Positions 25,037 to 34,406 of a DNA stretch of 60,023 nucleotides are shown here, piece by piece (the first letter of the stretch is position 1; the number at the start of each line of letters is the position of its first letter). The stretch lies in contig JAHBWO010000006.1 in assembly GCA_019636945.1 (NCBI GenBank), positions 1 through 60,023 of the forward strand. Reading direction: 5' to 3'. The position numbers were made by a program, and so were the translations under genes. The DNA is from Nitrospira sp. Lineage in GTDB: Bacteria; Nitrospirota; Nitrospiria; Nitrospirales; Nitrospiraceae. The notes under the pieces were generated by a model. That model was given only the letters and a program-made list of their open reading frames with translations, was not told the DNA's origin and ran no database searches.

Positions 25037-26425
25037 ATGAAGTCTCAACTGCGAACCACGCATGGCGTGCTACTGGGTTTGGCCGTAGGCGGGCTTTTCT
25101 TGCCGGGTTGTGTCGCACAGCAGTCCGACTTGAAAAAAACTGAAAAAGACTTCAAGCAGACCAGTGCCAAGCAGACTCAAGAAATTACGACACTGCGCGA
25201 GTATGAAATTCCCCAGTTACGCGGAGAACTGGAGAAGGCGCTGCATCTGACCAAAGACCTTCAGGCCAGGCAGGAAGATCTTAAATACCGGTCGGCGCAG
25301 GCGGAGCAGCAGACCAAGAAACTCGAGCAGTTGGCATCGAAGTTGGAAACCGACGGTAGTACCCGCTATCTGTGGATGCAGAAGAGCTTTGAGACCCAGG
25401 ATGCGAAGGTGTCCGCAAGGCTGGATGATCTGGCAAAGGCGATGGAATCACTCAAGAAAGAAGTCATCGATGTCGTGCAACGCACGAATGAGGGATTGGC
25501 AAAGCGTGTTGATGTCAAGTTGGAGGGGCACCAAAAGGAGCTGACCGAGCACCAGAATAGGATCGAGCAGGTTTCTCAAAAGTTTACGCAGTTTAATCAG
25601 GCGTTGTCAGGGTTTCGAGAAGCGCTGACCGGTCTGAATGATCGTGTCGGTGAAGGAGAGCATGCTTCGAAGAACCTTGCGGCAAAGATCGATGCGGACT
25701 CAAAAACTGCGGCGATGCATGCGGAAGATGTGAATCGGAGCGTGGTCTCCATCACCAAGGCACTTGAAGCCGTCGGCAAAAAAGTCACGGCGCGGCTCGA
25801 TGAGCAGGACAGTCGCATTGATGCCATCGTGAAGACCGTTGAGCAGGTGGCACATAAGCCTGTGTCATTGCAGCAGGCGGCCAAGTCCTCCCAGCATTCG
25901 TCCCTGGGGCCGAATGAGGCGATGTTGGAAGGAGGGGAGGCATCGAAATTGTCTGCCGGGCAGGACACATCAGGCGGTGCGGCGACGATCGTGCCTCCTC
26001 AAGAATCAGCCAAGTCGGAATTTCCTCAGGTCCCATCCGATCCCCCTGATCGAGTTCGCTATGAGCGGTTGTTGGCGTTGTTTCGGGAAGGGGATTTGGA
26101 AGGGGCCAGGCAAGGATTTGCAGGGTTTTTTGACGAATTCCCCAATTCGAACCTTGCGCCCAACGCGCGCTTTTGGTTGGGGGAGTCGTATTTTGGCAAG
26201 AAAGATTTTCAGAAAGCGATTGATGCGTACGATAAGGTAGAGGTCGATTATCCGAGCAGTGAAAAGGTGCCGTCGGCCATTCTGAAGAAGGGATATGCCT
26301 ATCTGGCTATGAAGGACAAGAAACGAGCCTCGTCGGCTTTCAAACAGGTCGTCACGCTCTACCCGAAAAGCGTGGAAGCAGGGAAAGCATCCGACAAGTT
26401 GGGTCAACTGAAGGAGGTGCGGTAA
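25037..26425 (+). CDS. ybgF: YbgF/CpoB-type lipoprotein, long form
   Basis: 462 residues from the ATG at 25037, the start that gives a proper lipoprotein signal (LPGC lipobox, ~24). Residues ~30-290 are an extended coiled coil, much longer than in typical CpoB. The C-terminus holds TPR-like Tol-Pal YbgF repeats (RYERLLALFREGDLEGARQG, NARFWLGESYFGKKDFQKAI). CpoB coordinates peptidoglycan synthesis with outer-membrane constriction. It is the first of two tandem ybgF paralogues. Confidence 0.85.
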   Translation: MKSQLRTTHGVLLGLAVGGLFLPGCVAQQSDLKKTEKDFKQTSAKQTQEITTLREYEIPQLRGELEKALHLTKDLQARQEDLKYRSAQAEQQTKKLEQLASKLETDGSTRYLWMQKSFETQDAKVSARLDDLAKAMESLKKEVIDVVQRTNEGLAKRVDVKLEGHQKELTEHQNRIEQVSQKFTQFNQALSGFREALTGLNDRVGEGEHASKNLAAKIDADSKTAAMHAEDVNRSVVSITKALEAVGKKVTARLDEQDSRIDAIVKTVEQVAHKPVSLQQAAKSSQHSSLGPNEAMLEGGEASKLSAGQDTSGGAATIVPPQESAKSEFPQVPSDPPDRVRYERLLALFREGDLEGARQGFAGFFDEFPNSNLAPNARFWLGESYFGKKDFQKAIDAYDKVEVDYPSSEKVPSAILKKGYAYLAMKDKKRASSAFKQVVTLYPKSVEAGKASDKLGQLKEVR

Positions 26426-26428
26426 AGC

Positions 26429-27199
26429 ATGCGAGTCCGTACCGTCATGTCCACAGTGGTGATAGGGGGATGGTTGGGATGGGTGATGGTGTTTGCCGGA
26501 TGCGCCAAGCATGCGGACTTCATGCAGACTCGGGACCAGCTTTCGACCATCTCCAAGACGCAGGATCAAGATCATCAACGGGTTGATGCGGTGGTTCGTC
26601 GCTTGGAAGCGATTGAGCGGAGCAAGGACAGCAAGGACACGGACGTGACCAAGTCACGCTTTGATGATGTGACGGCTCGTATCCAGAAGCTGGAAAGCCG
26701 ACTTGCGAAGATGGAAGAGACGGTGAGCCAGGCATCTGCCAGGTTGGAGGCCTCACCTGAACTGCGTGCGGCGAAGGCGGTGAAGTCGACACCTCCGGTT
26801 GAGGCCGTGGTGACCGCATCGGGCATCACGCCCACCTCGGCGTTTAATTTGGCTTACAATGATTATCTGAATGGGAAATATGAGCTCTCTATTGCCGGGT
26901 TCCAACGGTTCATCAAAGACTTTCCTGGCACGTCCCTGACTCCCAATGCCCAATACTGGTTGGGCGAGTCCTATTACAATCTGAAAGAGTATGGGCGAGC
27001 CATTCAGACCTTTGAGTATCTTGTTGCAGAGTATCCCGGGAATGAAAAAATGCCGGCGGCGCTCTACAAACTTGGGTTGGCGACGGCTGAAACCGGCGAT
27101 CTTGCCAAATCGAGGAAGAATCTAAAACGGGTGCTTGAGGAGTTTCCATCGTCGGATGAGTCCAAGTTGGCCAAGCATAAATTGGCCGAGCTCCGATGA
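26429..27199 (+). CDS. ybgF: YbgF/CpoB-type lipoprotein, short form
   Basis: 256 residues. Lipobox FAGC (~24), a short coiled coil (RIQKLESRLAKMEETVSQA, ~80) and C-terminal TPR repeats (AFNLAYNDYLNGKYELSIAG, AQYWLGESYYNLKEYGRAIQ, ALYKLGLATAETGDLAKSRK). Length and layout match classical YbgF/CpoB more closely than the upstream paralogue does. It begins 3 bp after that gene and probably arose by tandem duplication. Confidence 0.88.
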   Translation: MRVRTVMSTVVIGGWLGWVMVFAGCAKHADFMQTRDQLSTISKTQDQDHQRVDAVVRRLEAIERSKDSKDTDVTKSRFDDVTARIQKLESRLAKMEETVSQASARLEASPELRAAKAVKSTPPVEAVVTASGITPTSAFNLAYNDYLNGKYELSIAGFQRFIKDFPGTSLTPNAQYWLGESYYNLKEYGRAIQTFEYLVAEYPGNEKMPAALYKLGLATAETGDLAKSRKNLKRVLEEFPSSDESKLAKHKLAELR

Positions 27200-27263
27200 G
27201 CGTCCCTGCTGTTCGACGTCCTGCCTTGTTACCATTCCCATCGTGCATGAGGAGCCTGGTGCT

Positions 27264-29042
27264 GTGCTGAAGACAGACGACAGCACCAAAATCCGCCTAT
27301 TGCCGGAAGACGTGATTGGTCGCATCGCAGCCGGGGAAGTCGTTGAGCGCCCTGCTGCCGTCGTGAAAGAACTTCTTGAAAACAGCATTGATGCCGGGAG
27401 TCGTTCCGTCTCAATCGACGTGAAGGATGGAGGCCTCTCCTTAATTCGGGTGACCGATGATGGAGAGGGGATGAGTCGTCAGGATGCGATCCGTGCGTTT
27501 CAACGCCATGCCACGAGTAAACTTCGGTCTGATGCCGATCTGTGGTCCATTCGGACGATGGGGTTTCGGGGAGAAGCGTTGCCAAGCATCGCGGCTGTTT
27601 CGCATGTCCGATTGTTGACCGCGACACGTTCTGACGAGGTAGGGACGAAGTTGGACGTCGTGGGGGGACTCGTTGGAAACATGACCGACGCCCCTCCGGT
27701 TGTCGGGACCAGGATTGAGGTGACGGCGCTGTTCGAGCATCAGCCGGCCAGGAAAAAGTTTTTGAAGTCTGCCCCGACGGAGTGCACGCACATCATTCGA
27801 GTGGTGCAACAGGCGGCGCTGGCATGGCCGGCTATCCAATTTCGTTTCACCCAGAATGCGCAGGAACTTCTGAACTACCCGACCGTGCGATCAGAAAGGG
27901 AGCGGATCGCCCAAGTGTACCCGCGTGCGTTTCTTGATCACGGCCTTCCTCTCCATGACGGGCAAACCGGCGCCAGCCTCACGGGGTATATTATTGATGC
28001 GGTCCATGCCAAGCCTTCGCGTATTCCGCAAGAATTGTTTGTGAATCGTCGACCTGTTCGGAGCCTGACCGTGTCCCACGCCGTCGGAGAAGGCTATGGC
28101 TCATTTCTGCCTCGAGGTTGCCATCCACGATTCGTCCTGTTCCTGGATGTCGATCCGGAGCGCGTGGATGTCAATGTCCATCCGACGAAACGAGAAGTGC
28201 GTTTCTCGGACAATGAATTTATTCATCAGCTCGTTCGACGAGCGGTTCGTCAGCGGCTGAGTGGTGGAGTGGGCGCACCGGGACGCGATGACACTGAGGT
28301 ATCTGAGCGGGCTACTCCCCATGTCGTTGTTTCGTGGTCAGATTCTTCAGGTATGACCACGTCTCGTCCGACGGAGACGACCGTTTTGCCACAGCCAGGT
28401 CCCGAGATTCAGCTGGCGTTTGTGAGTGAAGCGGCGGAGCCGTATGTCCGAGTGCCTGCCGGAGAAGTGGTGGCGTTGGGACAGATCAACCGGACATTCC
28501 TCGTTGCCCAAGTTGGGGGAGATCTGGTGGTGGTCGATCAACATACAGCCCATGAGCGGGTGTTGTTTGAGCGGTTGTATCGGGCGTGGACGGCCCGCAG
28601 TCTTCAGGCTCAACCGCTGCTTCTGCCCGATCCGCTGGATTTGTCGCCGGATCATGTGGCCTTGATCCTGCGCTATCAGGAGGAGCTCGGGAAGTTGGGT
28701 TTGGAGATTGAGCCGTTCGGGGCCACCACGGTCTTGCTCCGATCGACGCCGGTCGGACTTGGTCCAGTCGACCCGAAAGTGTTTCTAGCGGACCTGCTTG
28801 AGGACTTGCATCAATGGGAGCGAGTTCCCGCGCTCGAGGCGCGAGTGCGGCCGGTGTTGGCATCGTTGGCCTGCCATGGTGCCGTCCGAGCTGGACGCTC
28901 CATGCAACTGGATGAAATCAAGATGTTGGTCGACGAGTGGCGATCGGAGGGGGAGATCACCACCTGTCCTCATGGAAGACGAACGTCCTTTCGACTCAGC
29001 ATCGATGATCTCGAAAAGATGTTCGGACGGGCTGGTTGGTAG
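27264..29042 (+). CDS. mutL: DNA mismatch repair protein MutL
   Basis: 592 residues from the GTG at 27264 (gaggag upstream); a GTG at 27243 is the alternative. The GHKL ATPase motifs are intact: VVKELLENSIDAG, VTDDGEGM, RHATSKL and GFRGEALPSI. The C-terminal dimer domain carries DQHTAHERVLFE, ACHGAVRAG and CPHGRRTSF, matching the endonuclease metal site DQHA(x)2E(x)4E (with Thr for Ala). That suggests a nicking MutL as in bacteria without MutH. No mutS is in the window. Confidence 0.95.
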   Translation: MLKTDDSTKIRLLPEDVIGRIAAGEVVERPAAVVKELLENSIDAGSRSVSIDVKDGGLSLIRVTDDGEGMSRQDAIRAFQRHATSKLRSDADLWSIRTMGFRGEALPSIAAVSHVRLLTATRSDEVGTKLDVVGGLVGNMTDAPPVVGTRIEVTALFEHQPARKKFLKSAPTECTHIIRVVQQAALAWPAIQFRFTQNAQELLNYPTVRSERERIAQVYPRAFLDHGLPLHDGQTGASLTGYIIDAVHAKPSRIPQELFVNRRPVRSLTVSHAVGEGYGSFLPRGCHPRFVLFLDVDPERVDVNVHPTKREVRFSDNEFIHQLVRRAVRQRLSGGVGAPGRDDTEVSERATPHVVVSWSDSSGMTTSRPTETTVLPQPGPEIQLAFVSEAAEPYVRVPAGEVVALGQINRTFLVAQVGGDLVVVDQHTAHERVLFERLYRAWTARSLQAQPLLLPDPLDLSPDHVALILRYQEELGKLGLEIEPFGATTVLLRSTPVGLGPVDPKVFLADLLEDLHQWERVPALEARVRPVLASLACHGAVRAGRSMQLDEIKMLVDEWRSEGEITTCPHGRRTSFRLSIDDLEKMFGRAGW

Positions 29043-29119
29043 GTCATGCGGTATGAGGCAGTGGCCCACATCCGGTGGATCTCGTGGAGCTGTAAGGTTC
29101 TCTCCTGGTCGATCGTGAC

Positions 29120-30124
29120 ATGACCATGCGTGTGGAGAGTGCACATTGCCACCGGCCTTTGGTCGTCCTGCTGGGACCGACCGCCGTCGGGAAAAGTCGA
29201 GTCGCGATACAGGTGGCCAAGCATTTTGACACCGAAATTCTGACGGCGGATTCTCGTCAGGTGTATCGTGGAATGGATATTGGAACGGACAAGCCAACCG
29301 CCGAGGATCAGCAGGTTGTGCCGCACCGGCTTCTGGATCTGGTGAATCCGGATGAAGCGTTCAACACTGGGTGGTATCGACGCACTGTGCTGGAGCACAT
29401 CGAGCGGTTATACGCAGCCGGCGGGTTGCCGTTCGTCGTTGGCGGGACCGGCCTCTACATCAGAACCCTGGTCAGAGGCCTGTGCCCTGCACCGCAGGGT
29501 GATCTCGTCGTGAGGGCGGACCTCAAAAAATTGAGGGAGCAGGATGGACGAACCGGTCTGTATGGCGAGTTGATGCGCGTCGATCCTGCTGCAGCGGCCA
29601 GATTGCATCCGAACGATGAGTCGAAGGTGATGCGGGCGCTGGAAGTGTATCGGCTGTCTGGGCGTTTGATGTCCGAGATGCAGGCTGAGCATCAGTTTCA
29701 AGAAGCACCCTTTTCGTCGCTGCTGATCGGACTTCAGCGACCCAAAGAGGTGCTCTATCGACGGATCGATGAACGCATTGATTGGCAGCTGGCTCATGGA
29801 ATGATAGAAGAGACGCGGTCGTTACTCGACCGAGGGTATGGGCGTGAGCTTGGATCAATGAAAGGTCTTGGGTATCGGCACATTGGGGCCTATTTGGCGA
29901 ACGAATGTGATCACGCGGAACTGGTGCGGCAGTTCAAGCGTGATACCAGACGGTTTGCGAAACGGCAGATGACATGGTTTCGAAAAGAGCCCGGCGTCGA
30001 GTGGTTCTCGATTGATGAAGGCGAGCCGTTTGAACAGGTCGGGAGGCGGGTCATCACGCGTATCGAACAATTTCTGCAAGGGCAGAAATCACAACAGCAG
30101 CCTGCAGTGTCGCAGGCATGGTGA
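29120..30124 (+). CDS. miaA: tRNA dimethylallyltransferase MiaA
   Basis: 334 residues. P-loop GPTAVGKSRVA (~19-29), then DSRQVYRGMDIGTDKP and GGTGLYIR, all diagnostic. The enzyme transfers a dimethylallyl group to A37 of tRNAs reading UNN codons. The C-terminal region (FAKRQMTWFRKE) is complete. Start at ATG 29120; ATG 29126 is possible. It follows mutL by 77 bp, a common mutL-miaA order. Confidence 0.96.
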   Translation: MTMRVESAHCHRPLVVLLGPTAVGKSRVAIQVAKHFDTEILTADSRQVYRGMDIGTDKPTAEDQQVVPHRLLDLVNPDEAFNTGWYRRTVLEHIERLYAAGGLPFVVGGTGLYIRTLVRGLCPAPQGDLVVRADLKKLREQDGRTGLYGELMRVDPAAAARLHPNDESKVMRALEVYRLSGRLMSEMQAEHQFQEAPFSSLLIGLQRPKEVLYRRIDERIDWQLAHGMIEETRSLLDRGYGRELGSMKGLGYRHIGAYLANECDHAELVRQFKRDTRRFAKRQMTWFRKEPGVEWFSIDEGEPFEQVGRRVITRIEQFLQGQKSQQQPAVSQAW

Positions 30125-30139
30125 GAAAAGGGATTTGGT

Positions 30140-31039
30140 ATGCCGAACAAAAAACAGGATAAGCGGGTAACAGTCGGAGTGATCGGAGGAAGCGGACTGT
30201 ATGAGATTGAAGGGTTGACGGGTGCTCGCTCCATTCGAGTGCGTACGCCGTTCGGAGCTCCCTCCGATGTGATCAGAGTGGGCATGCTCGAAGGGATTCG
30301 GGTGGCGTTTCTGTCTCGCCACGGACAGGGGCATCTGTTGAATCCCAGTGAAATTAATTATCGCGCCAACATTTTTGCACTCAAGTCCATTGGGGTCTCG
30401 CACGTCATTTCGGTCAGTGCCGTCGGCAGCATGAAAGAATCGATTCATCCGGGTGACGTCGTGGTGCCAGATCAGTTCATCGATCTCACCAAACGCCGCG
30501 TCTCGACGTTTTTTGATCGGGGTCTTGTGGCGCATGTTGCATTCGGCGAGCCGATTTGTGCGGAGCTCGGCCGCGCGTTGCGCTCCGCCGGTGAGCGAGT
30601 CGGGGCCACGCTGCATGCTCGTGGTACCTACGTGTGCATGGAAGGCCCGCAGTTTTCGACCAAGGCGGAATCACGGCTCTACCGGCAATGGGGTGTCGAT
30701 GTGATCGGGATGACCAATATGCCGGAAGCCAAGCTGGCTCGTGAGGCGGAGTTGTGTTATGCGACATTGGCCTTGGTCACGGACTATGACTGCTGGCACG
30801 AGATGGAGGAGGCGGTCACCGTGGAGGCCGTGCTGGACACCCTGCATCGCAACGTTGTGTTGGCGAAACAGATTCTCCGGACGGTCATGCCGTCGTTCGC
30901 ACATCCGATCGAGTGTGCCTGTCATCGCGCGTTGGACCATGCGATTTTGACCGCACCGAAGCGGATACCGACAGCGGTGCGGAAGAAGCTCTCAGTACTC
31001 ATCGACCGTGCCCTGACACCACGGAAAGGAGCTCGTTAG
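30140..31039 (+). CDS. mtnP: S-methyl-5'-thioadenosine phosphorylase
   Basis: 299 residues. Phosphate-binding motif GVIGGSGLYEIEG near the start, then LSRHGQGHLLNPSEINYRAN, the base-binding region CMEGPQFSTKAESRLYR and GMTNMPEAKLAREAE. It cleaves methylthioadenosine into adenine and methylthioribose-1-phosphate for methionine salvage. A kinase of the PfkB family follows 3 bp downstream, forming a small nucleoside/sugar pair. No other mtn genes are in the window. Confidence 0.92.
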   Translation: MPNKKQDKRVTVGVIGGSGLYEIEGLTGARSIRVRTPFGAPSDVIRVGMLEGIRVAFLSRHGQGHLLNPSEINYRANIFALKSIGVSHVISVSAVGSMKESIHPGDVVVPDQFIDLTKRRVSTFFDRGLVAHVAFGEPICAELGRALRSAGERVGATLHARGTYVCMEGPQFSTKAESRLYRQWGVDVIGMTNMPEAKLAREAELCYATLALVTDYDCWHEMEEAVTVEAVLDTLHRNVVLAKQILRTVMPSFAHPIECACHRALDHAILTAPKRIPTAVRKKLSVLIDRALTPRKGAR

Positions 31040-31042
31040 GCA

Positions 31043-31954
31043 ATGGGGAAATTGTTAGTGGTTGGATCGGTTGCGTTGGATACGGTGAAAACGCCCTTCG
31101 GCGAAGGGACGGAGATTCTGGGAGGGTCGGCCACGTACTTCTCCACGGCGGCGAGTTTCTTTACATCAGTGGCGCTCATTGCGGTAGTCGGGGAAGACTT
31201 TCCCCAGCAGCATGTCGCGTTTCTGAAGAGCCGCGGAATTGATCTGACGGGATTGGAGCGGCGACCAGGAGCGACCTTCCGCTGGAAAGGGGAGTACACC
31301 CATCAGTTGAATGAAGCGCACACGCTGGATACGCAGCTCAACGTGTTCGAGACGTTTCGCCCGCAGATTCCCGAGGCGTATCGGGAGCCGGATGTGTTGT
31401 TCCTTGGGAATATTCACCCGGAGCTTCAGCTTGATGTGTTGCAGAAAGTGAAACGCCCAGCGCTCGTGGCCTGTGACACGATGAACTTCTGGATCAACGG
31501 CCAGCGGGAGGCCTTGTGGAAAGTGCTGGAGAAGGTCGATGTCCTGATCATCAACGACGGCGAAGCACGTGCCTTGGGTCAGGACACCAATCTCGTGAAA
31601 GTGGCGAAGTTGGTGCTGTCACGAGGACCCAAACATCTCATCGTGAAGCGGGGAGAATACGGCGTCCTCATGTTCAATGAAAAGCAGGTATTCGGTGCAC
31701 CGGCGTTTCCACTTGAAGACGTGCGCGATCCGACCGGTGCCGGCGATACCTTTGCCGGTGGGTTTTTGGGCTATCTTGCCGCCACCGGAAACCGTTCCCC
31801 TGAGGCCATGAGGCAGGCCATCATCTTTGGAAGCGTCATGGCGTCATTTACAGTAGAAGCCTTTAGTCTTGACCGATTGCGAATCCTGGATTACAAAGAG
31901 ATTCAGGCACGGTTCGCTGAATTCAAGCGACTCACGCATTTTGAGGACGTATGA
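31043..31954 (+). CDS. PfkB family carbohydrate or nucleoside kinase
   Basis: 303 residues. The N-terminal motif GSVALDTVKTPFG with GGSATYFSTAAS and the C-terminal anion-hole motif DPTGAGDTFAGGF identify a ribokinase-like enzyme; the Asp in the latter is catalytic in the family. The substrate is not evident. Tight coupling to mtnP suggests a nucleoside or sugar from methylthioadenosine salvage. Its end overlaps the next gene by 4 bp. Confidence 0.88.
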   Translation: MGKLLVVGSVALDTVKTPFGEGTEILGGSATYFSTAASFFTSVALIAVVGEDFPQQHVAFLKSRGIDLTGLERRPGATFRWKGEYTHQLNEAHTLDTQLNVFETFRPQIPEAYREPDVLFLGNIHPELQLDVLQKVKRPALVACDTMNFWINGQREALWKVLEKVDVLIINDGEARALGQDTNLVKVAKLVLSRGPKHLIVKRGEYGVLMFNEKQVFGAPAFPLEDVRDPTGAGDTFAGGFLGYLAATGNRSPEAMRQAIIFGSVMASFTVEAFSLDRLRILDYKEIQARFAEFKRLTHFEDV

Positions 31955-32640
31955 CGATCTGGAACAGACACCGACCCCATCGAGATCAAGCCGTTCGCGG
32001 GCTGCTCTTGATATGGCTTGGACTCACCAGCGTCGTGGCGGGCTGTGCGACCGAGAAAGAGGTTCTGCAAAAATCTCAGGGGCATTATCAAGAAGGCGTG
32101 GCGAGCCTCCCGGGGGATCGGCAGCAGGCCTTCGTGTCGTTCCAGAAAGCTGTTCAATTGAACCCGAATAACAAAGAAGCACGATATGCCTTAGGACATG
32201 TCTACGCGCTGCAAGGCAAATTGCCGTATGCGGAAGAGCAGTTTCGTGCGGCGCTGAAGATCGACGAGAGCTACTCCGAAGCGCATACGTACCTGGGGCA
32301 AGTTTTAGCCAATCAGGATCGGTGGGTGGAGGCGATGCAATCCTATCGGTCGGCGTTGGCGAATCCCTTGTACCCCACGCCGGATCTGGCTCGCTTTCAT
32401 CTTGGTCGTGCCCTGGCGCACCAGGGCGATCTCCAGGGAGCGATGGAGGCGTTCGAAGATGCGGCTTCCGCCAGTCCGCCGACGGTTCCGCCAGCGATGA
32501 CGCATCTTGAGCTGGGCCGTGTGTACTCTCAGCTTGGCTACACGACGCGCGCGCGCGAAGTGCTGAAGAAAGTGGCGACATTGGACAAGGGGGGCGAGTG
32601 GGCGACAGCGGCGTCAGATCTCTTGACGCGATTGAAGTAG
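31951..32640 (+). CDS. TPR-repeat lipoprotein (PilW/PilF-like)
   Basis: 229 residues. Signal with lipobox VAGC near residue 32, then five or so TPR units (AFVSFQKAVQLNPNNKEARY, PYAEEQFRAALKIDESYSEA, AMQSYRSALANPLYPTPDLA). Architecture and size resemble the type IV pilus pilotin PilF/PilW, which sits next to rodZ-like genes in many genomes. No other pil genes are nearby, so a general outer-membrane assembly role is also possible. Confidence 0.75.
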   Translation: MTIWNRHRPHRDQAVRGLLLIWLGLTSVVAGCATEKEVLQKSQGHYQEGVASLPGDRQQAFVSFQKAVQLNPNNKEARYALGHVYALQGKLPYAEEQFRAALKIDESYSEAHTYLGQVLANQDRWVEAMQSYRSALANPLYPTPDLARFHLGRALAHQGDLQGAMEAFEDAASASPPTVPPAMTHLELGRVYSQLGYTTRAREVLKKVATLDKGGEWATAASDLLTRLK

Positions 32641-32647
32641 GAGACCT

Positions 32648-33580
32648 ATGGAGTCGGTCGGCGAATTCTTTCGGCAGGTCCGTGAAACCAAAGGATTGAC
32701 CATCGATGAGGTGGCGTCGAAAACTCGTATTCGCACGGATTTCGTCAAGGCGCTCGAGGACGGCAATTTTGCCAAACTGCCTGATCAGGTCTTCGCGAGG
32801 GGGTTCGTGCGGTCGTATGCGAGATCGCTTGGATTGGACGAGGAAGACGCGATTCATCGGTTTATTCAATCGGCCGGCTCTTTTTACGAGAAACAGGATG
32901 AGCGGGAACGGCTCAAGGTTCGCCAGATTGAGGAGGACCGTAAGCGTCAGGCCAATCGAAAAGCGGTGGCGATTGCTATTGGTATTGCCGTCCTGACGCT
33001 CGTCTTCCTGTTGAGTCGTGAGCAATCCACGGTGTTCCGGCGCGGTGCACCGGAACAGGTCTCCGCGACGAAACGGACGACTCAACCGAATAAGGACGTG
33101 GCGGAATCGGTGACTCGCGAGCCTGAGCGTTCGGCCGACGCAACTAAATCAATCGAATCACCGGCCGGAGCTCTCCAGAAGACGACCGCAGAAGCTCCGC
33201 GTCGCCAGGAGCTGGCGGTGGTTGAGGTCGTGGCGTCACGAGTTGAATCCGACGCAGCGCAGACAGGAGCACTTGGTTCTTCTGGCAGTGATGGCCCCCT
33301 GGCGGGGATTGGTCTGAGCGCGATCGAGAGCCATGGGGATGGGCAACTGGTCTTGGATCTGGAAGCAACCGAGTTGAGTTGGGTCGTTGTGCAGATCGAT
33401 AATGGGAGTCCGCAAGAGTCATTGCTTCGGCCCGGTGAAAAGGGGCACTGGACGGGGCAGGATCAATTTATTCTCACCCTCGGGAACGCCGGCGGTGTGA
33501 AAGCTGAGCTCAATGGCAAACCGCAAAAACCCTTCGGCCCCAGCGGCAAAGTCGCCCGCGATATCGTACTAAAGCGATAG
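32648..33580 (+). CDS. rodZ: RodZ-like helix-turn-helix membrane protein
   Basis: 310 residues. N-terminal HTH_25 domain (GEFFRQVRETKGLTIDEVAS, ~5-75), a membrane helix (AVAIAIGIAVLTLVFLLS, ~105-122), a Pro/Ala/Glu-rich periplasmic linker and a C-terminal DUF4115 beta domain (~225-310, with LEATELSWVVVQIDNG). RodZ links MreB to the wall elongation machinery. Last gene of the long plus-strand run that begins at tolQ. Confidence 0.85.
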   Translation: MESVGEFFRQVRETKGLTIDEVASKTRIRTDFVKALEDGNFAKLPDQVFARGFVRSYARSLGLDEEDAIHRFIQSAGSFYEKQDERERLKVRQIEEDRKRQANRKAVAIAIGIAVLTLVFLLSREQSTVFRRGAPEQVSATKRTTQPNKDVAESVTREPERSADATKSIESPAGALQKTTAEAPRRQELAVVEVVASRVESDAAQTGALGSSGSDGPLAGIGLSAIESHGDGQLVLDLEATELSWVVVQIDNGSPQESLLRPGEKGHWTGQDQFILTLGNAGGVKAELNGKPQKPFGPSGKVARDIVLKR

Positions 33581-33959
33581 TTCTACCGCACTGGGCGTAT
33601 TTCTTTTCATGTAACCAGCACCATGAGAATCTCACGAGCCTCAATGAGGCGTGGATGGTCCTATTGAGGCACAAAGGTGTCACGAATGGATTGAATGCAG
33701 GAAGAGGCGATCTGATGAGCTGCATAAATGGCGAGATTCGTAGGGTTTCTTTTGGATGGGAATTGGCATGGGGCTTGTAGGTCTTCGACCCGGGAGCAGG
33801 AAATATCACGGTGGTGCCGAGGGGTGTTTCCTTGACAGAAATTTAGACTGGTTGGTATAGTTCGGACGTTTAACTGGCCGTTGAATGTAGAGAAGATGAG
33901 TCGGCGGCCTGAGGTTCTCTTCAGGCTGGGTGGGTTTAACATATCAAGGAGGACATGTG
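33581..33959. other. Intergenic region between rodZ and the cytochrome gene
   Basis: No gene is seen. A small hairpin (gcctc aat gaggc) near 33640 without a T-run may mark the end of the upstream transcript. The cytochrome promoter occupies 33832-33861 and a leader of about 90 nt follows. Confidence 0.5.
33832..33861 (+). promoter_or_regulatory. Sigma-70-type promoter for cytochrome c
   Basis: TTGACA (33832-33837), 18-base spacer, TATAGT (33856-33861). Both boxes are near consensus, so strong constitutive transcription of the cytochrome gene is likely. Confidence 0.7.
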
Positions 33960-34406
33960 ATGGGGTATCTGTCCAAGTTTTTGGGAATTGCTGCAGCGGT
34001 GATGTTTCTCTCCGTCTCGGTCGTGGGAGCAGAAGAAAAGGATCCGACCAAGCCCCGCGTTCCGCCGGATCAGATGGCGGATGCAAAGGCTCTGAAGAAT
34101 CCGATCGCAACCTCGCCCGAAAGTATCGCCAAGGGCAAAGCGCTGTATGAAGGGAAAGGTACCTGCTTCAATTGCCATGGCAAGGCCGGTGATGGACAAG
34201 GCGAAGCGGGCAAGATCCTCAATCCGAGCCCCCGCGACTTCACCAATTGCAAGTTCCACAAGAAGCGGAAAGATGGCGAGCTTATGTGGGTCATCAAGAA
34301 CGGCAGCCCTGGAACCGGAATGGTGTCCTTGGTCCCGGCTGCGATCACTGAGGAAGAAGCGTGGAACATCATCAATTATGAGCGGAGCTTCTGCAAGGGC
34401 GAGTAA
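33960..34406 (+). CDS. Monohaem cytochrome c, class I
   Basis: 148 residues from the ATG at 33960, with aaggagg 7 nt upstream. A signal peptide (FLGIAAAVMFLSVSVVGA) directs it to the periplasm. One haem site CFNCH (~61-65) lies after the AKGKALYEGKGT helix typical of class I cytochromes; Met in GTGMVSLVP is the likely sixth ligand. Cys at the C-terminus (SFCKGE) and one in TNCKF could pair. Probably an electron carrier in a respiratory chain. Own promoter and terminator, so monocistronic. Confidence 0.88.
   Translation: MGYLSKFLGIAAAVMFLSVSVVGAEEKDPTKPRVPPDQMADAKALKNPIATSPESIAKGKALYEGKGTCFNCHGKAGDGQGEAGKILNPSPRDFTNCKFHKKRKDGELMWVIKNGSPGTGMVSLVPAAITEEEAWNIINYERSFCKGE

Noticed and set aside
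27135..27263. N-terminal extension of MutL
   Set aside because: Overlaps the ybgF gene in another frame; MutL proteins start just before the IRLLPEDV segment.
33633..33653. Hairpin after rodZ as a terminator
   Set aside because: Short stem with no following T-run, so I do not call it a terminator.
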